Assembly: GCA_002173095.1 (NCBI GenBank)
Contig: NHBK01000011.1
Coordinates: 25,577-89,576 of the forward strand
Direction of reading: 5' to 3'
Origin: Hyphomonadaceae bacterium TMED5
GTDB taxonomy: Bacteria; Pseudomonadota; Alphaproteobacteria; Caulobacterales; Hyphomonadaceae
Length of the DNA stretch: 64,000 nucleotides
Part shown: positions 1 through 9,571 of the stretch, one piece after another
How the letters are laid out: each line of letters opens with the position of its first letter
How positions within the stretch are numbered: the first letter of the stretch is position 1
Made by a program: the position numbers and the translations under genes
The notes under the pieces: model-generated
What the model saw: the letters and a program-made list of their open reading frames with translations, nothing else
What the model was told of the DNA's origin: nothing
The model's database searches: none

Positions 1-914
<914 letters not shown>

Positions 915-955
915 GTTTCAGCGCCCTTTGGGCGTAGAACAGAAGGACATGTTGA

Positions 956-1837
956 ATGGCATCGCTGGGGCGTGACCGCAGGGCAAAGCGCCGTGTCGTA
1001 CGAACGGTGGTTGTCGTTTCGATTGTCGTCGCACTTGCTGTCGTTCTGGCTCAGACCGCGCCCGTTATTCGAGGTACGGCAACGCCAGTTCGCGCAGGCA
1101 TGGACGATATCGTCGTGCATTCGGCTAATGCCGTTCAGAACGGATCGCTGTTCGATTTTGGCGGCGATGAGGAATTGCTGCAGGAAATCGAACGCCTGCG
1201 TGTAGAGAACCGCCAGCTCGCCATCTGGCGCGATGCGGCAACCTCTATGACAGAACGCCTTCACCGCTATGAAGATCTGCTCGACCTGGTGGGCGAACCT
1301 ATCCCTCAGGGTGTGTCTGCGCGCGTAGTGACTGAAACCGATGGTCCTTTTGCGGAAACGCGTCTTGCAAATGCAGGCGGGCTTCATGGCGTGGAAGAGG
1401 GCGATGTCGCTGTGAATACGCAGGGCGTGATCGGGCGTGTCATCCGCGTTGGTAATCGCTCATCCCGTATCCTGCTGGTGACCGACTTTAACAGCCGCGT
1501 ACCTGTTATGGGTGAGATTAGCGGTGTGCGCGCCATTCTCGGCGGGGGCAGTGGCTCTCAATATGGCGAGCTGATCGACAAGCCTGAGCAAGCGCCTTTC
1601 ATTGAAGGTGAGAGCATTGTGACCTCTGGCGAAGGCAATGCCTTTCCGCGCGGGCTGCGCGTTGGAAGGGCGGTGATCGCCAATGACCGTTGGGTGGCTC
1701 AGTTATCTCTGTCTGAAGCGCCAGTCGACTTTGTACGTCTTCTTCCGACCCAGACTATTGAGGCCCCGGAGGATGATCCGATCATTCCAGTGCCCGAAGA
1801 CGGTGTCGTGACGGCGCCCGGTGCGGAGGCGCAGTAA
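956..1837 (+). CDS. mreC: Rod shape-determining protein MreC
   Basis: Periplasmic scaffold of the elongasome that links MreB to the PBP2/RodA synthase. The 293-residue product has a basic N-terminus and one membrane anchor (about residues 18-38, VVVVSIVVALAVVLA), a short coiled coil rich in Glu and Leu (about 70-100), then the two beta-barrel domains typical of MreC (VNTQGVIGRVIRVG and TSGEGNAFPRGLRVG are family-like). The ATG is preceded by an AAGGA ribosome site. Its TAA shares one base with the ATG of mreD, indicating translational coupling. Confidence 0.95.
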   Translation: MASLGRDRRAKRRVVRTVVVVSIVVALAVVLAQTAPVIRGTATPVRAGMDDIVVHSANAVQNGSLFDFGGDEELLQEIERLRVENRQLAIWRDAATSMTERLHRYEDLLDLVGEPIPQGVSARVVTETDGPFAETRLANAGGLHGVEEGDVAVNTQGVIGRVIRVGNRSSRILLVTDFNSRVPVMGEISGVRAILGGGSGSQYGELIDKPEQAPFIEGESIVTSGEGNAFPRGLRVGRAVIANDRWVAQLSLSEAPVDFVRLLPTQTIEAPEDDPIIPVPEDGVVTAPGAEAQ

Positions 1838-2364
1838 TGGCTTTTTCGTCCGGTAAACCGTCTGCATGGAGCCGGACAGGGCGATTGGCGCGCATCATTA
1901 TTGGCGCAGCCATCGTGCTGGCTGTCGGGTATATCGGTGTGATCTGGATCGCGCCGACAGGACTGATCATCTTCTGGCCCTATGCTGCGCTTTGGGCTGC
2001 GGTCGGCTGGGGTGCGAGCCGGTTATCCTTCCGGCCCGTTATTGTGCTGATCGGCCTTGGGCTGGCCATGGACCTTATCGTGGACGCGCCGCTTGGATGC
2101 TGGTCGTCCATCCTCTTGCTGGCTTTCGTTATCTCCTCGCTCTTCCGACAGCGCGCTCTGACTGACCAGACCGGTGTGATCCGGTTTGCTGGGGATGCAA
2201 CTGCTTTTGTCGTGAGTTTCCTCTTTGCGAGATGGATAATGGGGGCATATCTTGGGAGCGTTGAGACCCGCGTCATCATTGGCGGGTTTCTGACAGCAGC
2301 GATTTTATACTATCCGCTGCGATCCCTGTTTCGTCTCACCAGTGATGCTCGGGTAGATACATGA
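1837..2364 (+). CDS. mreD: Rod shape-determining protein MreD
   Basis: Small polytopic inner-membrane protein of the elongasome. The 175 residues are dominated by about five hydrophobic helices, with the MreD-like core WPYAALWAAVGWG...DLIVDAPLG. Sequence conservation in this family is low, so the call rests largely on position between mreC (1-base overlap) and mrdA (4-base ATGA overlap) together with the hydrophobicity and length, all normal for MreD. Confidence 0.9.
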   Translation: MAFSSGKPSAWSRTGRLARIIIGAAIVLAVGYIGVIWIAPTGLIIFWPYAALWAAVGWGASRLSFRPVIVLIGLGLAMDLIVDAPLGCWSSILLLAFVISSLFRQRALTDQTGVIRFAGDATAFVVSFLFARWIMGAYLGSVETRVIIGGFLTAAILYYPLRSLFRLTSDARVDT

Positions 2365-4286
2365 AGCGTAGATCTGATTCCGGCGAACTTGATGTGACGC
2401 GCCGCCTTATAATCGCAGGTGCGGCGGGTGGTCTGGTCGCGGGCGGCCTGCTGGCGCGCCTTGTGAATTTGCAGCTGATGAATCAGGAAGAGTTCGAGGC
2501 GCGGGCGCTGGATAACCAGATCAGCCTTGTGCCGGGTGTTCCTCGTCGTGGTCTCATCTATGACCGCTTCGGCGAACCGCTAGCGACGCACCGGACAAGC
2601 TGGAATGTGTATGCTGCGCGCGAGGACCTGGCGAACCTCGAAGCGACCCTCGACCGGATTTCGGACATTGTTGAAATTTCCGATGAGAGGAAGCGCCGGC
2701 TTCTGGAAAACTTCCGCCGGGAGTATTCCTTCATTCCAGTCTCCATTCTCAGCGATCTGACCTATGAACAGTTCACTCAGCTGAGTGTGCGTCGTCCTGA
2801 ATTGCCGGGCGTGACGATTGAAGCTTCTCAGGCGCGGTCCTATCCGCGAGGCCGGGACTTTGCTCACGTTGTTGGTTATGTCGCGCGTGCGAACCAGTCA
2901 GAGATTGATGCAGCGCTGGACGGGCTGGACCCGGAAACTGATCGCGCGCGCATTTCGCGTATTCAGGGCGTGCTGAAACACCCGAATATGCGGGTTGGGC
3001 GTCTGGGCGTGGAGCGCGAGCTGGATGACTGGCTTGGTGGAACGCCGGGCAATTATCGCTATGTGCGAAACGCGCAAGGGCGTACGATTCAGCGTCTGGA
3101 TGATGATGAGAACGCGCCAAAGCCGGGCCGCGATGTTCATCTGACCATTGATGCAGATCTTCAGCGGGCGGCGATTGAGCTGTTTGGTGACCAGACAGGC
3201 GCGGCTGTCGTTATGGATGTCGAAACGGGTGACATTCTCACCCTGGCATCCAACCCGACCTATGACCCGAATGATTTTGTGAACGGTATTTCCAGCGCTG
3301 ACTATAGCGCGCTGCGTGAGGATGAACGGTCACCGCTCTATCACAAGGCTTATGACGGGCTTTACCCGCCGGGATCGACCTTCAAGATGATCGTTGGCGG
3401 CGCGGCTCTGCGGGCTGGCCTCACAACACCGAACGAAACTGTCTACTGCCCGGGTCATTATGATTTCGGCAATCGCCGCTTCCACTGCTGGCAGCGGCGC
3501 GGCCATGGCAATGTGAATCTTCACGAGGCTATTCAGAAATCCTGCGACGTCTATTTCTATGAGATCGCGCGTCGGTTGGGACCAGAACGTATCGCTGAAG
3601 AAGCCAAAGCCTATGGTCTTGGTGTCAGCTATGAATTGGGCATGACGGGCGGCGCGGCTGGTGTCGTGCCAAATGACAATTGGAAGCGGGGACGCTTTAA
3701 CGAGCCCTGGTATGACGGCGAGACGCTGAACTATGGCATTGGTCAGGGGTATCTGACGGTTTCGCCGCTGCAACTGGCAGTCATGACCTCTCGTCTGGCT
3801 ATTGGTGATGGCTCTCAGGTCATGCCGCGCATGGTCGGCTCTGGGCCAATTATCCCGCCAAGCCCTGTCTATGGGTCTCTGCCGGGACACAATATTCTCG
3901 ACCATTTACGCTCTGGCATGTTTGCCGTGACCTCGGAGACGGGCGGAACGGCTCTGCGTGCGGGTGATATCGGGTTTGAAGGCATTCGCATGTCGGGGAA
4001 AACCGGTACGGCGCAGGTGCGAGTGATTTCCGCCGCCGAGCGTGCCACCGGGGTTATTGATAACGCTGATCTGCCGCGACGACTGCGAGACCATGGCTTG
4101 TTTGTGGGCTTCGCGCCGTATGACAATCCGAAATATGCGGTTTCTGTTGTCGTGGAACACGGCGGCGGTTCCAGCTCGGCCTATCCGATCGCGCGTGATC
4201 TGATGCGCGAGGCCTTTGTTCGCAATTCGGGCCGTGCCGGTAGTTATGAGATTGCCGCGGTCGACCGCGATGGAGAATCCATCTGA
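2361..4286 (+). CDS. mrdA: Penicillin-binding protein 2 (peptidoglycan DD-transpeptidase)
   Basis: Class B penicillin-binding protein that cross-links new lateral-wall peptidoglycan together with the RodA glycosyltransferase. 641 residues: N-terminal membrane anchor (about residues 13-33), a dimerisation/pedestal domain, and the transpeptidase domain with the nucleophile motif S-T-F-K (in YPPGSTFKM), the second motif in the segment KSCDVYFYE, and the K-T-G motif (SGKTGTAQV). Length and motif spacing match PBP2. It overlaps mreD by four bases and shares one base with the start of rodA, so the five genes probably form one operon. Confidence 0.96.
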   Translation: MKRRSDSGELDVTRRLIIAGAAGGLVAGGLLARLVNLQLMNQEEFEARALDNQISLVPGVPRRGLIYDRFGEPLATHRTSWNVYAAREDLANLEATLDRISDIVEISDERKRRLLENFRREYSFIPVSILSDLTYEQFTQLSVRRPELPGVTIEASQARSYPRGRDFAHVVGYVARANQSEIDAALDGLDPETDRARISRIQGVLKHPNMRVGRLGVERELDDWLGGTPGNYRYVRNAQGRTIQRLDDDENAPKPGRDVHLTIDADLQRAAIELFGDQTGAAVVMDVETGDILTLASNPTYDPNDFVNGISSADYSALREDERSPLYHKAYDGLYPPGSTFKMIVGGAALRAGLTTPNETVYCPGHYDFGNRRFHCWQRRGHGNVNLHEAIQKSCDVYFYEIARRLGPERIAEEAKAYGLGVSYELGMTGGAAGVVPNDNWKRGRFNEPWYDGETLNYGIGQGYLTVSPLQLAVMTSRLAIGDGSQVMPRMVGSGPIIPPSPVYGSLPGHNILDHLRSGMFAVTSETGGTALRAGDIGFEGIRMSGKTGTAQVRVISAAERATGVIDNADLPRRLRDHGLFVGFAPYDNPKYAVSVVVEHGGGSSSAYPIARDLMREAFVRNSGRAGSYEIAAVDRDGESI

Positions 4287-5431
4287 TGGCCAATTCTTTC
4301 GCGCAGACCAATGACGATGTGCTGTCTCGCATTTTCCGTCTGCCATGGATCATGATCCTCATCATTCTGGGGCTCGGCATTTTTGGCGTCGCGGTTCTCT
4401 ATTCAGCCACCATTACGAATACTCAGGAAGCCGGCTTGCCAGCGCAACACGCGGTTCGACTGGGCATTGCCTTCGTCTTTCTGTTTGTATTGGCCATGAC
4501 GCCGCTCGGCTTCTGGTCGGCGATTTCTTACACGCTCTATTTTGGCGCCTTATTGCTGCTGGTTGGCGTTGAATTCTTCGGCGCGACGGGCGGCGGCGCA
4601 CAGCGTTGGCTGGATATCGGGCCGATCCGGGTTCAGCCCTCAGAGTTCATGAAGCTCGCCTTATTGCTGGCGCTCGCACGGTTTTATCACCAGCAGCGCG
4701 CGCACGGGGATATCAAATTTTATCCCCATCTGATCGCCATTGTCATGATCGCTGCACCGGTTGGCCTGGTCTTCCGTCAGCCAGACCTTGGGACCTCTCT
4801 CATGTTGGCCGCGACGGGGACGGCGGTGATGTTCTTTGCAGGACTTCGCTATTGGATCATCATTCTGGGTATTGTTTCCGTCGTGCTGACGGCGCCGGTC
4901 GCATATTTTTATGTGCTTCAGGATTATCAGCGCGAACGTGTTCTGACCGCGATTGACCCAAGCCGTGACCCGCTGGGCGCGGGGTATCAGATCCAACAGG
5001 CTGAAATCGCGATTGGGTCTGGCGGCTATGAGGGCAGGGGCTATCTGCAAGGCACACAGAGCCAGCTCGATTACATTCCCGAGCAACACACGGACTTCAT
5101 CTTCACCGTTATCGCTGAAGAGTTCGGATTTGTCGGCTCTCTGGGGCTTCTGGCTGCGTGGATGTCTGTCTTTGCGCTAGGGCTGATCATCGCCTCGCGC
5201 AGTCGATCTCACTTTGGATATCTGGCGGCCAGCGGAGCTGTTGTGACGGTAGCCTTCTATGTGTTCGTGAATATTGGCATGGTCAGCGGAATGTTGCCTG
5301 TGGTGGGTGTACCAATGCCGCTGATTTCCTATGGCGGCACAGCCATGTTGACCGTGATGGCAGCCTTCGCTGTCATATGCGCAGTCAATCTGGATAGGGA
5401 TCGCCATCTTTCTGTCAGCGGCCTCTTCTAG
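4286..5431 (+). CDS. rodA: Rod shape-determining SEDS glycosyltransferase RodA
   Basis: SEDS-family peptidoglycan polymerase partner of PBP2. 381 residues with about ten membrane segments and the family signatures RWLDIGPIRVQPSEFMKL, QPDLGTSL and the C-terminal GMLPVVGVPMPLISYGGT. The first ATG overlaps the stop of mrdA by one base. It is the last gene of the mre-mrd cluster; no clear T-tailed hairpin was found in the 100 bases before the next gene. Confidence 0.96.
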   Translation: MANSFAQTNDDVLSRIFRLPWIMILIILGLGIFGVAVLYSATITNTQEAGLPAQHAVRLGIAFVFLFVLAMTPLGFWSAISYTLYFGALLLLVGVEFFGATGGGAQRWLDIGPIRVQPSEFMKLALLLALARFYHQQRAHGDIKFYPHLIAIVMIAAPVGLVFRQPDLGTSLMLAATGTAVMFFAGLRYWIIILGIVSVVLTAPVAYFYVLQDYQRERVLTAIDPSRDPLGAGYQIQQAEIAIGSGGYEGRGYLQGTQSQLDYIPEQHTDFIFTVIAEEFGFVGSLGLLAAWMSVFALGLIIASRSRSHFGYLAASGAVVTVAFYVFVNIGMVSGMLPVVGVPMPLISYGGTAMLTVMAAFAVICAVNLDRDRHLSVSGLF

Positions 5432-5533
5432 CAGCGCTCACGCACGGTTCCGATTGACCTTTTTCATGGTCGCTGCAAGGTATTGCGCGGGAGAGTGCGA
5501 AAGATTCATTCGCAACATTAGCTTCGGAGTAGT

Positions 5534-6874
5534 GTGATGGCGGGTCCGGTTACGGTCGGAAAGTCGGACCATTGGGGGTCCAGGTTCGGGTTTATTATGG
5601 CGGCCGTTGGCTCGTCTGTTGGCCTAGGAAACCTTTGGCGTTTTCCATACATTGCAGGTGAAATGGGCGGCTCGGCCTTCATCCTGATTTATCTGGGATG
5701 TATTCTGCTGTTCGGTTTTCCTGTGCTTATGGCTGAGTACGCTCTGGGCCGTCATGGCCAGCGTTCATCCATTGCCAGCATTCGTAAAATTGTGACGGAA
5801 AACAAAAAGCCGATTGCTTGGGTGGGCATGGGCTGGCTCGGTGCGATCGCATCCCTGCTTCTGTTTTCATTCTACATCGTGATTTCAGCATGGGTGTTCG
5901 ACTTCGTTCCACAGGCCTTCCTTGGTGGGTTCTCTGGTTTTGATGCTGCTGCCTCCGGCGAGAACTTCGGTGAGACGACGAGCAATAAACTCGAGATTTT
6001 CTTCTATATGTGCGCGTTTCTCGCGCTGAACGTCTTTATTGTGGCGCGCGGTGTACATGGTGGAATTGAAAAAGCGGCTGAGATTCTCATGCCGCTCTTT
6101 TTTGTCATGCTGATTGGCATGGTGATTTTTGCAGTCATCACCGGTGACGCGGCCCGCACCGTCGAATTTCTCTTCACGCCGGACTTCTCAAAAATCACAT
6201 TCGACACCTTTATGGCGGCGCTCGGTCAGGCCTTCTTCTCGCTGAGTGTTGGTAGCTGCGTGATGTTCACCTATGGCGCTTATCTGACGCGCGATACGAA
6301 TATCCCGAAGAACGCTGGTCTGGTCGCTTCGGCCGATACGCTGGTTGCTCTGGTCGCGGGCTTCGCCATCTTCCCGATCGTCTTCAGCGCGGGGCTGAAC
6401 CCTGAGCAGGGTCCGGGTCTTTTCTTCGTGACTATGCCCGTCGCGTTTGGCGGACTGCCAAGCTTTGTAGGCGGTATCTTCTTCACGTTGGCGCTGTTCG
6501 CAGCCTTCACCTCGTCCATTTCCCTTCTGGAAACAGGTGTCTCCTGGCTTGAAGATCAGAAGTCTATCGGCCGGGTAAAGGGCGCGATTGGTCTTGGTGT
6601 CATCATGTTCTTCATGGGCATTGGCTATATCTGGATGCCGGAGATGATTGACCATGCCAGCTTCCTGTCAGGCGATGTCATGCTGCCGCTGGGCGGCGTG
6701 CTGATCGGTATTTTTGCCGGTTGGGTCGTGCCGAAATCCATTCTTGAGAATGAGCTTGGCAAAGGTATTCACCTTGAGATCGCGCTTGTCCTGCTGCGCT
6801 TTGTTGTTCCGATCTTTATCTCGATCATTTTGATCCTTGGAATGATCGGCAAATTCTTTCCTGACGGCGGTTAA
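5534..6874 (+). CDS. Sodium-dependent transporter of the neurotransmitter:sodium symporter (SNF) family
   Basis: LeuT-fold secondary transporter expected to import amino acids or related solutes with Na+. The N-terminal signature GFIMAAVGSSVGLGNLWRFP contains the substrate/Na1-Na2 loop of helix 1. The 446-residue length with about 11 predicted helices matches bacterial members, many of which lack helix 12. The first codon is GTG at 5534 directly followed by ATG at 5537; either may start translation. It stands alone, 102 bases after rodA, and ends before a strong terminator. The substrate cannot be read from sequence. Confidence 0.93.
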   Translation: MMAGPVTVGKSDHWGSRFGFIMAAVGSSVGLGNLWRFPYIAGEMGGSAFILIYLGCILLFGFPVLMAEYALGRHGQRSSIASIRKIVTENKKPIAWVGMGWLGAIASLLLFSFYIVISAWVFDFVPQAFLGGFSGFDAAASGENFGETTSNKLEIFFYMCAFLALNVFIVARGVHGGIEKAAEILMPLFFVMLIGMVIFAVITGDAARTVEFLFTPDFSKITFDTFMAALGQAFFSLSVGSCVMFTYGAYLTRDTNIPKNAGLVASADTLVALVAGFAIFPIVFSAGLNPEQGPGLFFVTMPVAFGGLPSFVGGIFFTLALFAAFTSSISLLETGVSWLEDQKSIGRVKGAIGLGVIMFFMGIGYIWMPEMIDHASFLSGDVMLPLGGVLIGIFAGWVVPKSILENELGKGIHLEIALVLLRFVVPIFISIILILGMIGKFFPDGG

Positions 6875-6890
6875 AGCCTATAAAAGAAAA

Positions 6891-6915
6891 GGGAGGCTCT
6901 GCGGCCTCCCTTTTT
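6891..6915. terminator. Bidirectional intrinsic terminator
   Basis: Perfect 7-bp stem GGGAGGC (6891-6897) / GCCTCCC (6904-6910) with a 6-base loop, followed by TTTTT and preceded by an A-rich run. It serves the symporter gene on the plus strand and, read from the other side, the convergent peptidase gene. Confidence 0.85.
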
Positions 6916-6940
6916 GTATCTGGTATCTGGTTTCGCGGAC

Positions 6941-7915
6941 CTATCGAAGAATGTCCACGAACTCTTCCGTCGCATTGATCAGCGCATTTACAATGCCGGG
7001 CTCAAGGCTGGAATGGCCCGCATCCGGGATGATTTCCAGACGTGATTTCGGCCAGGCTTTATGCAATGCCCAGGCAGAAGACAGCGGCGTAACCACGTCA
7101 TAGCGTCCATGGACGATAACGCCTGGTATATTTTTGAGCACGTGTGCCTGATCAAGCAGCCAGCCGTCTTTTTCGAAGAAGCCGCCATTGTAGAAATAAT
7201 GGCACTCAATGCGTGCAAAAGCGTCGACAAACGCGCTGTCGTCGAAGCGCGGTGGGCGCACAGACGGGCCGCGAATAGAGAGGGTTTCACCCTCCCAGCA
7301 TGCCCATGCCCGCGCTGCCTCAAGGCGTGCTTCAACATCGTCAGACATCAGACGCTTATGGAAAGCTTCGAGAAGATTGCCGCGTTCTTCTTCCGGAATT
7401 GGAGCGATATAGCGATCGTATGCATCCGGGAAGAGATTGCTCGCGCCTTCCTGATAGAACCAGCGCAGCTCGCGTTCCATGAGCAGGAAGATGCCGCGCA
7501 GGAGAAGGCCACTGGTGCGCTCTGGATGGGTGACGCCATAAGCCAGCGCCAGTGTGGACCCCCATGATCCCCCGAAAACAAGCCATTTTTCGATGTCGAG
7601 CGCTTCGCGAAGCTTCTCAATATCCGCGATCAGATCCCAGGTCGTATTCTCTTCCAAAGAAGAATAAGGCGTTGAACGACCACAGCCGCGCTGGTCAAAA
7701 AGGATGACGCGATAGACGCGCGGATCAAAGAACCGGCGCATCTCAGGGCTGGCACCGCCACCCGGTCCGCCATGCAGTCCGATGACAGGAATTCCGTCTA
7801 TTGGGCCTGTATCTTCCCAATAAATTTCATGGAGGTCTGAAACCTTCAGACGGCCTACGCGTCTAGGTTCTGTGTGCGGAAATAGTTTTCGACGCGAAAC
7901 GGGTTTAGTATTCAT
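6941..7915 (-). CDS. pip: Prolyl aminopeptidase (proline iminopeptidase)
   Basis: Alpha/beta-hydrolase serine peptidase (family S33) that removes N-terminal proline from peptides in the cytoplasm. 324 residues, normal for the family. Visible motifs: oxyanion-hole HGGPGGGAS (about residues 49-57), FDQRGCGRSTP, nucleophile elbow GGSWGSTLALAYG, acid region HGRYDVVTP and the catalytic His in PDAGHSS. Convergent with the symporter gene. No signal peptide. Confidence 0.95.
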   Translation of the reverse strand: MNTKPVSRRKLFPHTEPRRVGRLKVSDLHEIYWEDTGPIDGIPVIGLHGGPGGGASPEMRRFFDPRVYRVILFDQRGCGRSTPYSSLEENTTWDLIADIEKLREALDIEKWLVFGGSWGSTLALAYGVTHPERTSGLLLRGIFLLMERELRWFYQEGASNLFPDAYDRYIAPIPEEERGNLLEAFHKRLMSDDVEARLEAARAWACWEGETLSIRGPSVRPPRFDDSAFVDAFARIECHYFYNGGFFEKDGWLLDQAHVLKNIPGVIVHGRYDVVTPLSSAWALHKAWPKSRLEIIPDAGHSSLEPGIVNALINATEEFVDILR

Positions 7916-8020
7916 GCATGTTTCACCTATAGGAGGTCATAGTCGAGATAAAGACTGGACGTGCGTGAAAAATTCCAGTTTTGTATTTTGAGATAAAATA
8001 TATTGAGAGTTTAGGGCGAT

Positions 8021-8626
8021 ATGGTTTTGCGAATAGTGAGCTTGGCAGCTCTCGCTGTTCTCTGTTCCGGGTGTGCGACAGTGTCCATGCAACCGGCGAG
8101 CACCACTGCATCAATTATCCGACCAAAATCAGATCTTCAGCGCATGGCTGAAGGCTATTCTGATCAGGCGCGCGAAGCAGGTTGGGTTGAGGGCAATGAC
8201 CCTATGGCCTTTCTGACGCGCTCTCTCTTCCCGGATGCGCAATCCGGTATCGCATCACACGAATACCATGAGCGGATTGATGCTGACACGGCATCCATTC
8301 CTCAGGTTCAGCTTCAACTTCAAAACGATGTTTCCAGCGCGCTGACAGGCCTCACAGCGCTGAATGCGGCGGCGAGCGACTTCCTATCAGACGGATCTGA
8401 AATCGTTCGTTCAGATGTCGCAAGCTTCGAAGATGCTCTGATTACGGCCCGCAATGCGCGCCGGTCTTTCATCGAAGCGAGCGAAGTTCTGGCTGAGCGC
8501 GACGCAACCGTATCTGTTGAAACGGCAAACGATCTGGACAGCCTTGAAAGCGAAATCGAACATACACGTCAGCTGGCAGACCAGCTTGTGAATGCGTGGC
8601 GCGATGAAAGCGTTGCGACCTCTTAA
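8021..8626 (+). CDS. Putative lipoprotein of unknown function
   Basis: 201-residue protein with a lipoprotein signal: a basic start, hydrophobic core LAALAVLCSG and a lipobox-like LCSGC with Cys about residue 18. The mature part is polar, mostly alpha-helical by appearance, Ala/Ser/Glu/Asp-rich, without a recognised domain. The ATG has AGGG five bases upstream. It faces the DUF423 gene convergently, with only 17 bases between the stops. Family not recognised; envelope location is inferred from the signal alone. Confidence 0.7.
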   Translation: MVLRIVSLAALAVLCSGCATVSMQPASTTASIIRPKSDLQRMAEGYSDQAREAGWVEGNDPMAFLTRSLFPDAQSGIASHEYHERIDADTASIPQVQLQLQNDVSSALTGLTALNAAASDFLSDGSEIVRSDVASFEDALITARNARRSFIEASEVLAERDATVSVETANDLDSLESEIEHTRQLADQLVNAWRDESVATS

Positions 8627-8643
8627 GGTTCAACGCTCTCCCT

Positions 8644-9006
8644 TTAAAATTCCGAACGAAATCCCGCAAAGGCTAGCCATGCCCAGCCTACAAGAAGGCT
8701 GGTGCCGCCAATCGGCGTAATTGCGCCGAACCAGCGCGGCGCGCCGAGCGCCATGGCGTAAAGACTGCCCGCGAAGATCAACAGCCCGATAAAAATCGCA
8801 ATAGTCGGCCCGAAAAGGTCTGCTGCGCGGGCTTTGTTGAGACCAATCGCCACCAGAACAATGGCATGGGCGAGGGCGTAAAGCGTTGCCGTTTCCCACC
8901 AGCCCATGCCTTCTTCGGTCAGGTGCCCTTTCAGGCCATGAGCGCCAAAAGCGCCGAGCGCGACGGTCAGAAAGCCGCAAATGGCTCCAAGTGTGAGTAC
9001 AGGCAT
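8644..9006 (-). CDS. DUF423 family small inner-membrane protein
   Basis: 120-residue protein with four hydrophobic helices and the DUF423 pattern: LGAFGAHGL near the N-terminus, ATLYALAHAIVL in the middle, and PIGGTSLLVGWAWLA near the C-terminus. Members include E. coli YgdD; the molecular role is not established. It lies 18 bases downstream of the thioesterase gene on the same strand and is probably co-transcribed with it. Confidence 0.9.
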   Translation of the reverse strand: MPVLTLGAICGFLTVALGAFGAHGLKGHLTEEGMGWWETATLYALAHAIVLVAIGLNKARAADLFGPTIAIFIGLLIFAGSLYAMALGAPRWFGAITPIGGTSLLVGWAWLAFAGFRSEF

Positions 9007-9024
9007 CTCGCGCTCCTTTTCAGT

Positions 9025-9441
9025 TCATCTGCTCGGTAGAGCATATGTGACAATGGCGTGGCTGGCGGGATGCGTCATATTGGCTTCGCGAATGTCGACT
9101 TCAGCCACTGCGAGGCGTTTGCCAATCTTCAGAATGTTTGCGGTGGCAATCACATCACCCGCAATACATGGGTTCAGAAAGTTCATGTTCAGATTAGACG
9201 TCACCGCGAATGGGGTGATGCCGATTTTGGTGAAAATGGCGATATAGGTGGCGCTGTCCGCAATCGACATTTGCGTCGGGCCGGAGATCACCCCGCCTGG
9301 CCGCAACTGTGCCGGATTATAGGCCAGTTTCATCTTCGCCGTGCCATCGGACACTTCGATAGCTTCCAGCGCGCCGCCATTGGCCTCAAAGGCTTCGCGC
9401 AAAAATGTGTTGATCTCTTCGACTGTCACCTGTGACGTCAT
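9025..9441 (-). CDS. PaaI-type hotdog-fold thioesterase
   Basis: 138-residue hotdog protein of the PaaI/acyl-CoA thioesterase superfamily. The segment PGGVISGPTQMSIADSATYIAI resembles the helix that carries the catalytic Asp or Glu in this fold, followed by the strand NLNMNFLNP and the C-terminal AVVE-like strands. Hydrolysis of an acyl-CoA thioester is inferred; the substrate is unknown. It is upstream of the DUF423 gene on the same strand and divergent from the Mla operon. Confidence 0.85.
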   Translation of the reverse strand: MTSQVTVEEINTFLREAFEANGGALEAIEVSDGTAKMKLAYNPAQLRPGGVISGPTQMSIADSATYIAIFTKIGITPFAVTSNLNMNFLNPCIAGDVIATANILKIGKRLAVAEVDIREANMTHPASHAIVTYALPSR

Positions 9442-9511
9442 CTGTTTCTCCTCCCATTGTATTTTTATGGGCCAACAATGTCAGTTCACGGGGCAGGGTC
9501 AATCGCAGGAT

Positions 9512-9571
9512 TTGACATATTTACCACGAAAGTGAGCAGAAACTCACTTATCCAGAGTGAAACTCATTCAC
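9512..9571 (+). promoter_or_regulatory. Candidate promoter/operator of the mla operon with two inverted repeats
   Basis: TTGACA at 9512-9517 is a consensus -35 box. Where the -10 region should lie there is a perfect 6-bp inverted repeat, AGTGAG (9531-9536) / CTCACT (9543-9548), and 20 bases further a second one, GTGAA (9557-9561) / TTCAC (9567-9571). The half-sites AAACTCA recur exactly 20 bases apart (9540 and 9560), two helical turns, as expected for a dimeric repressor binding one face. The regulator is not identified. Confidence 0.4.
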
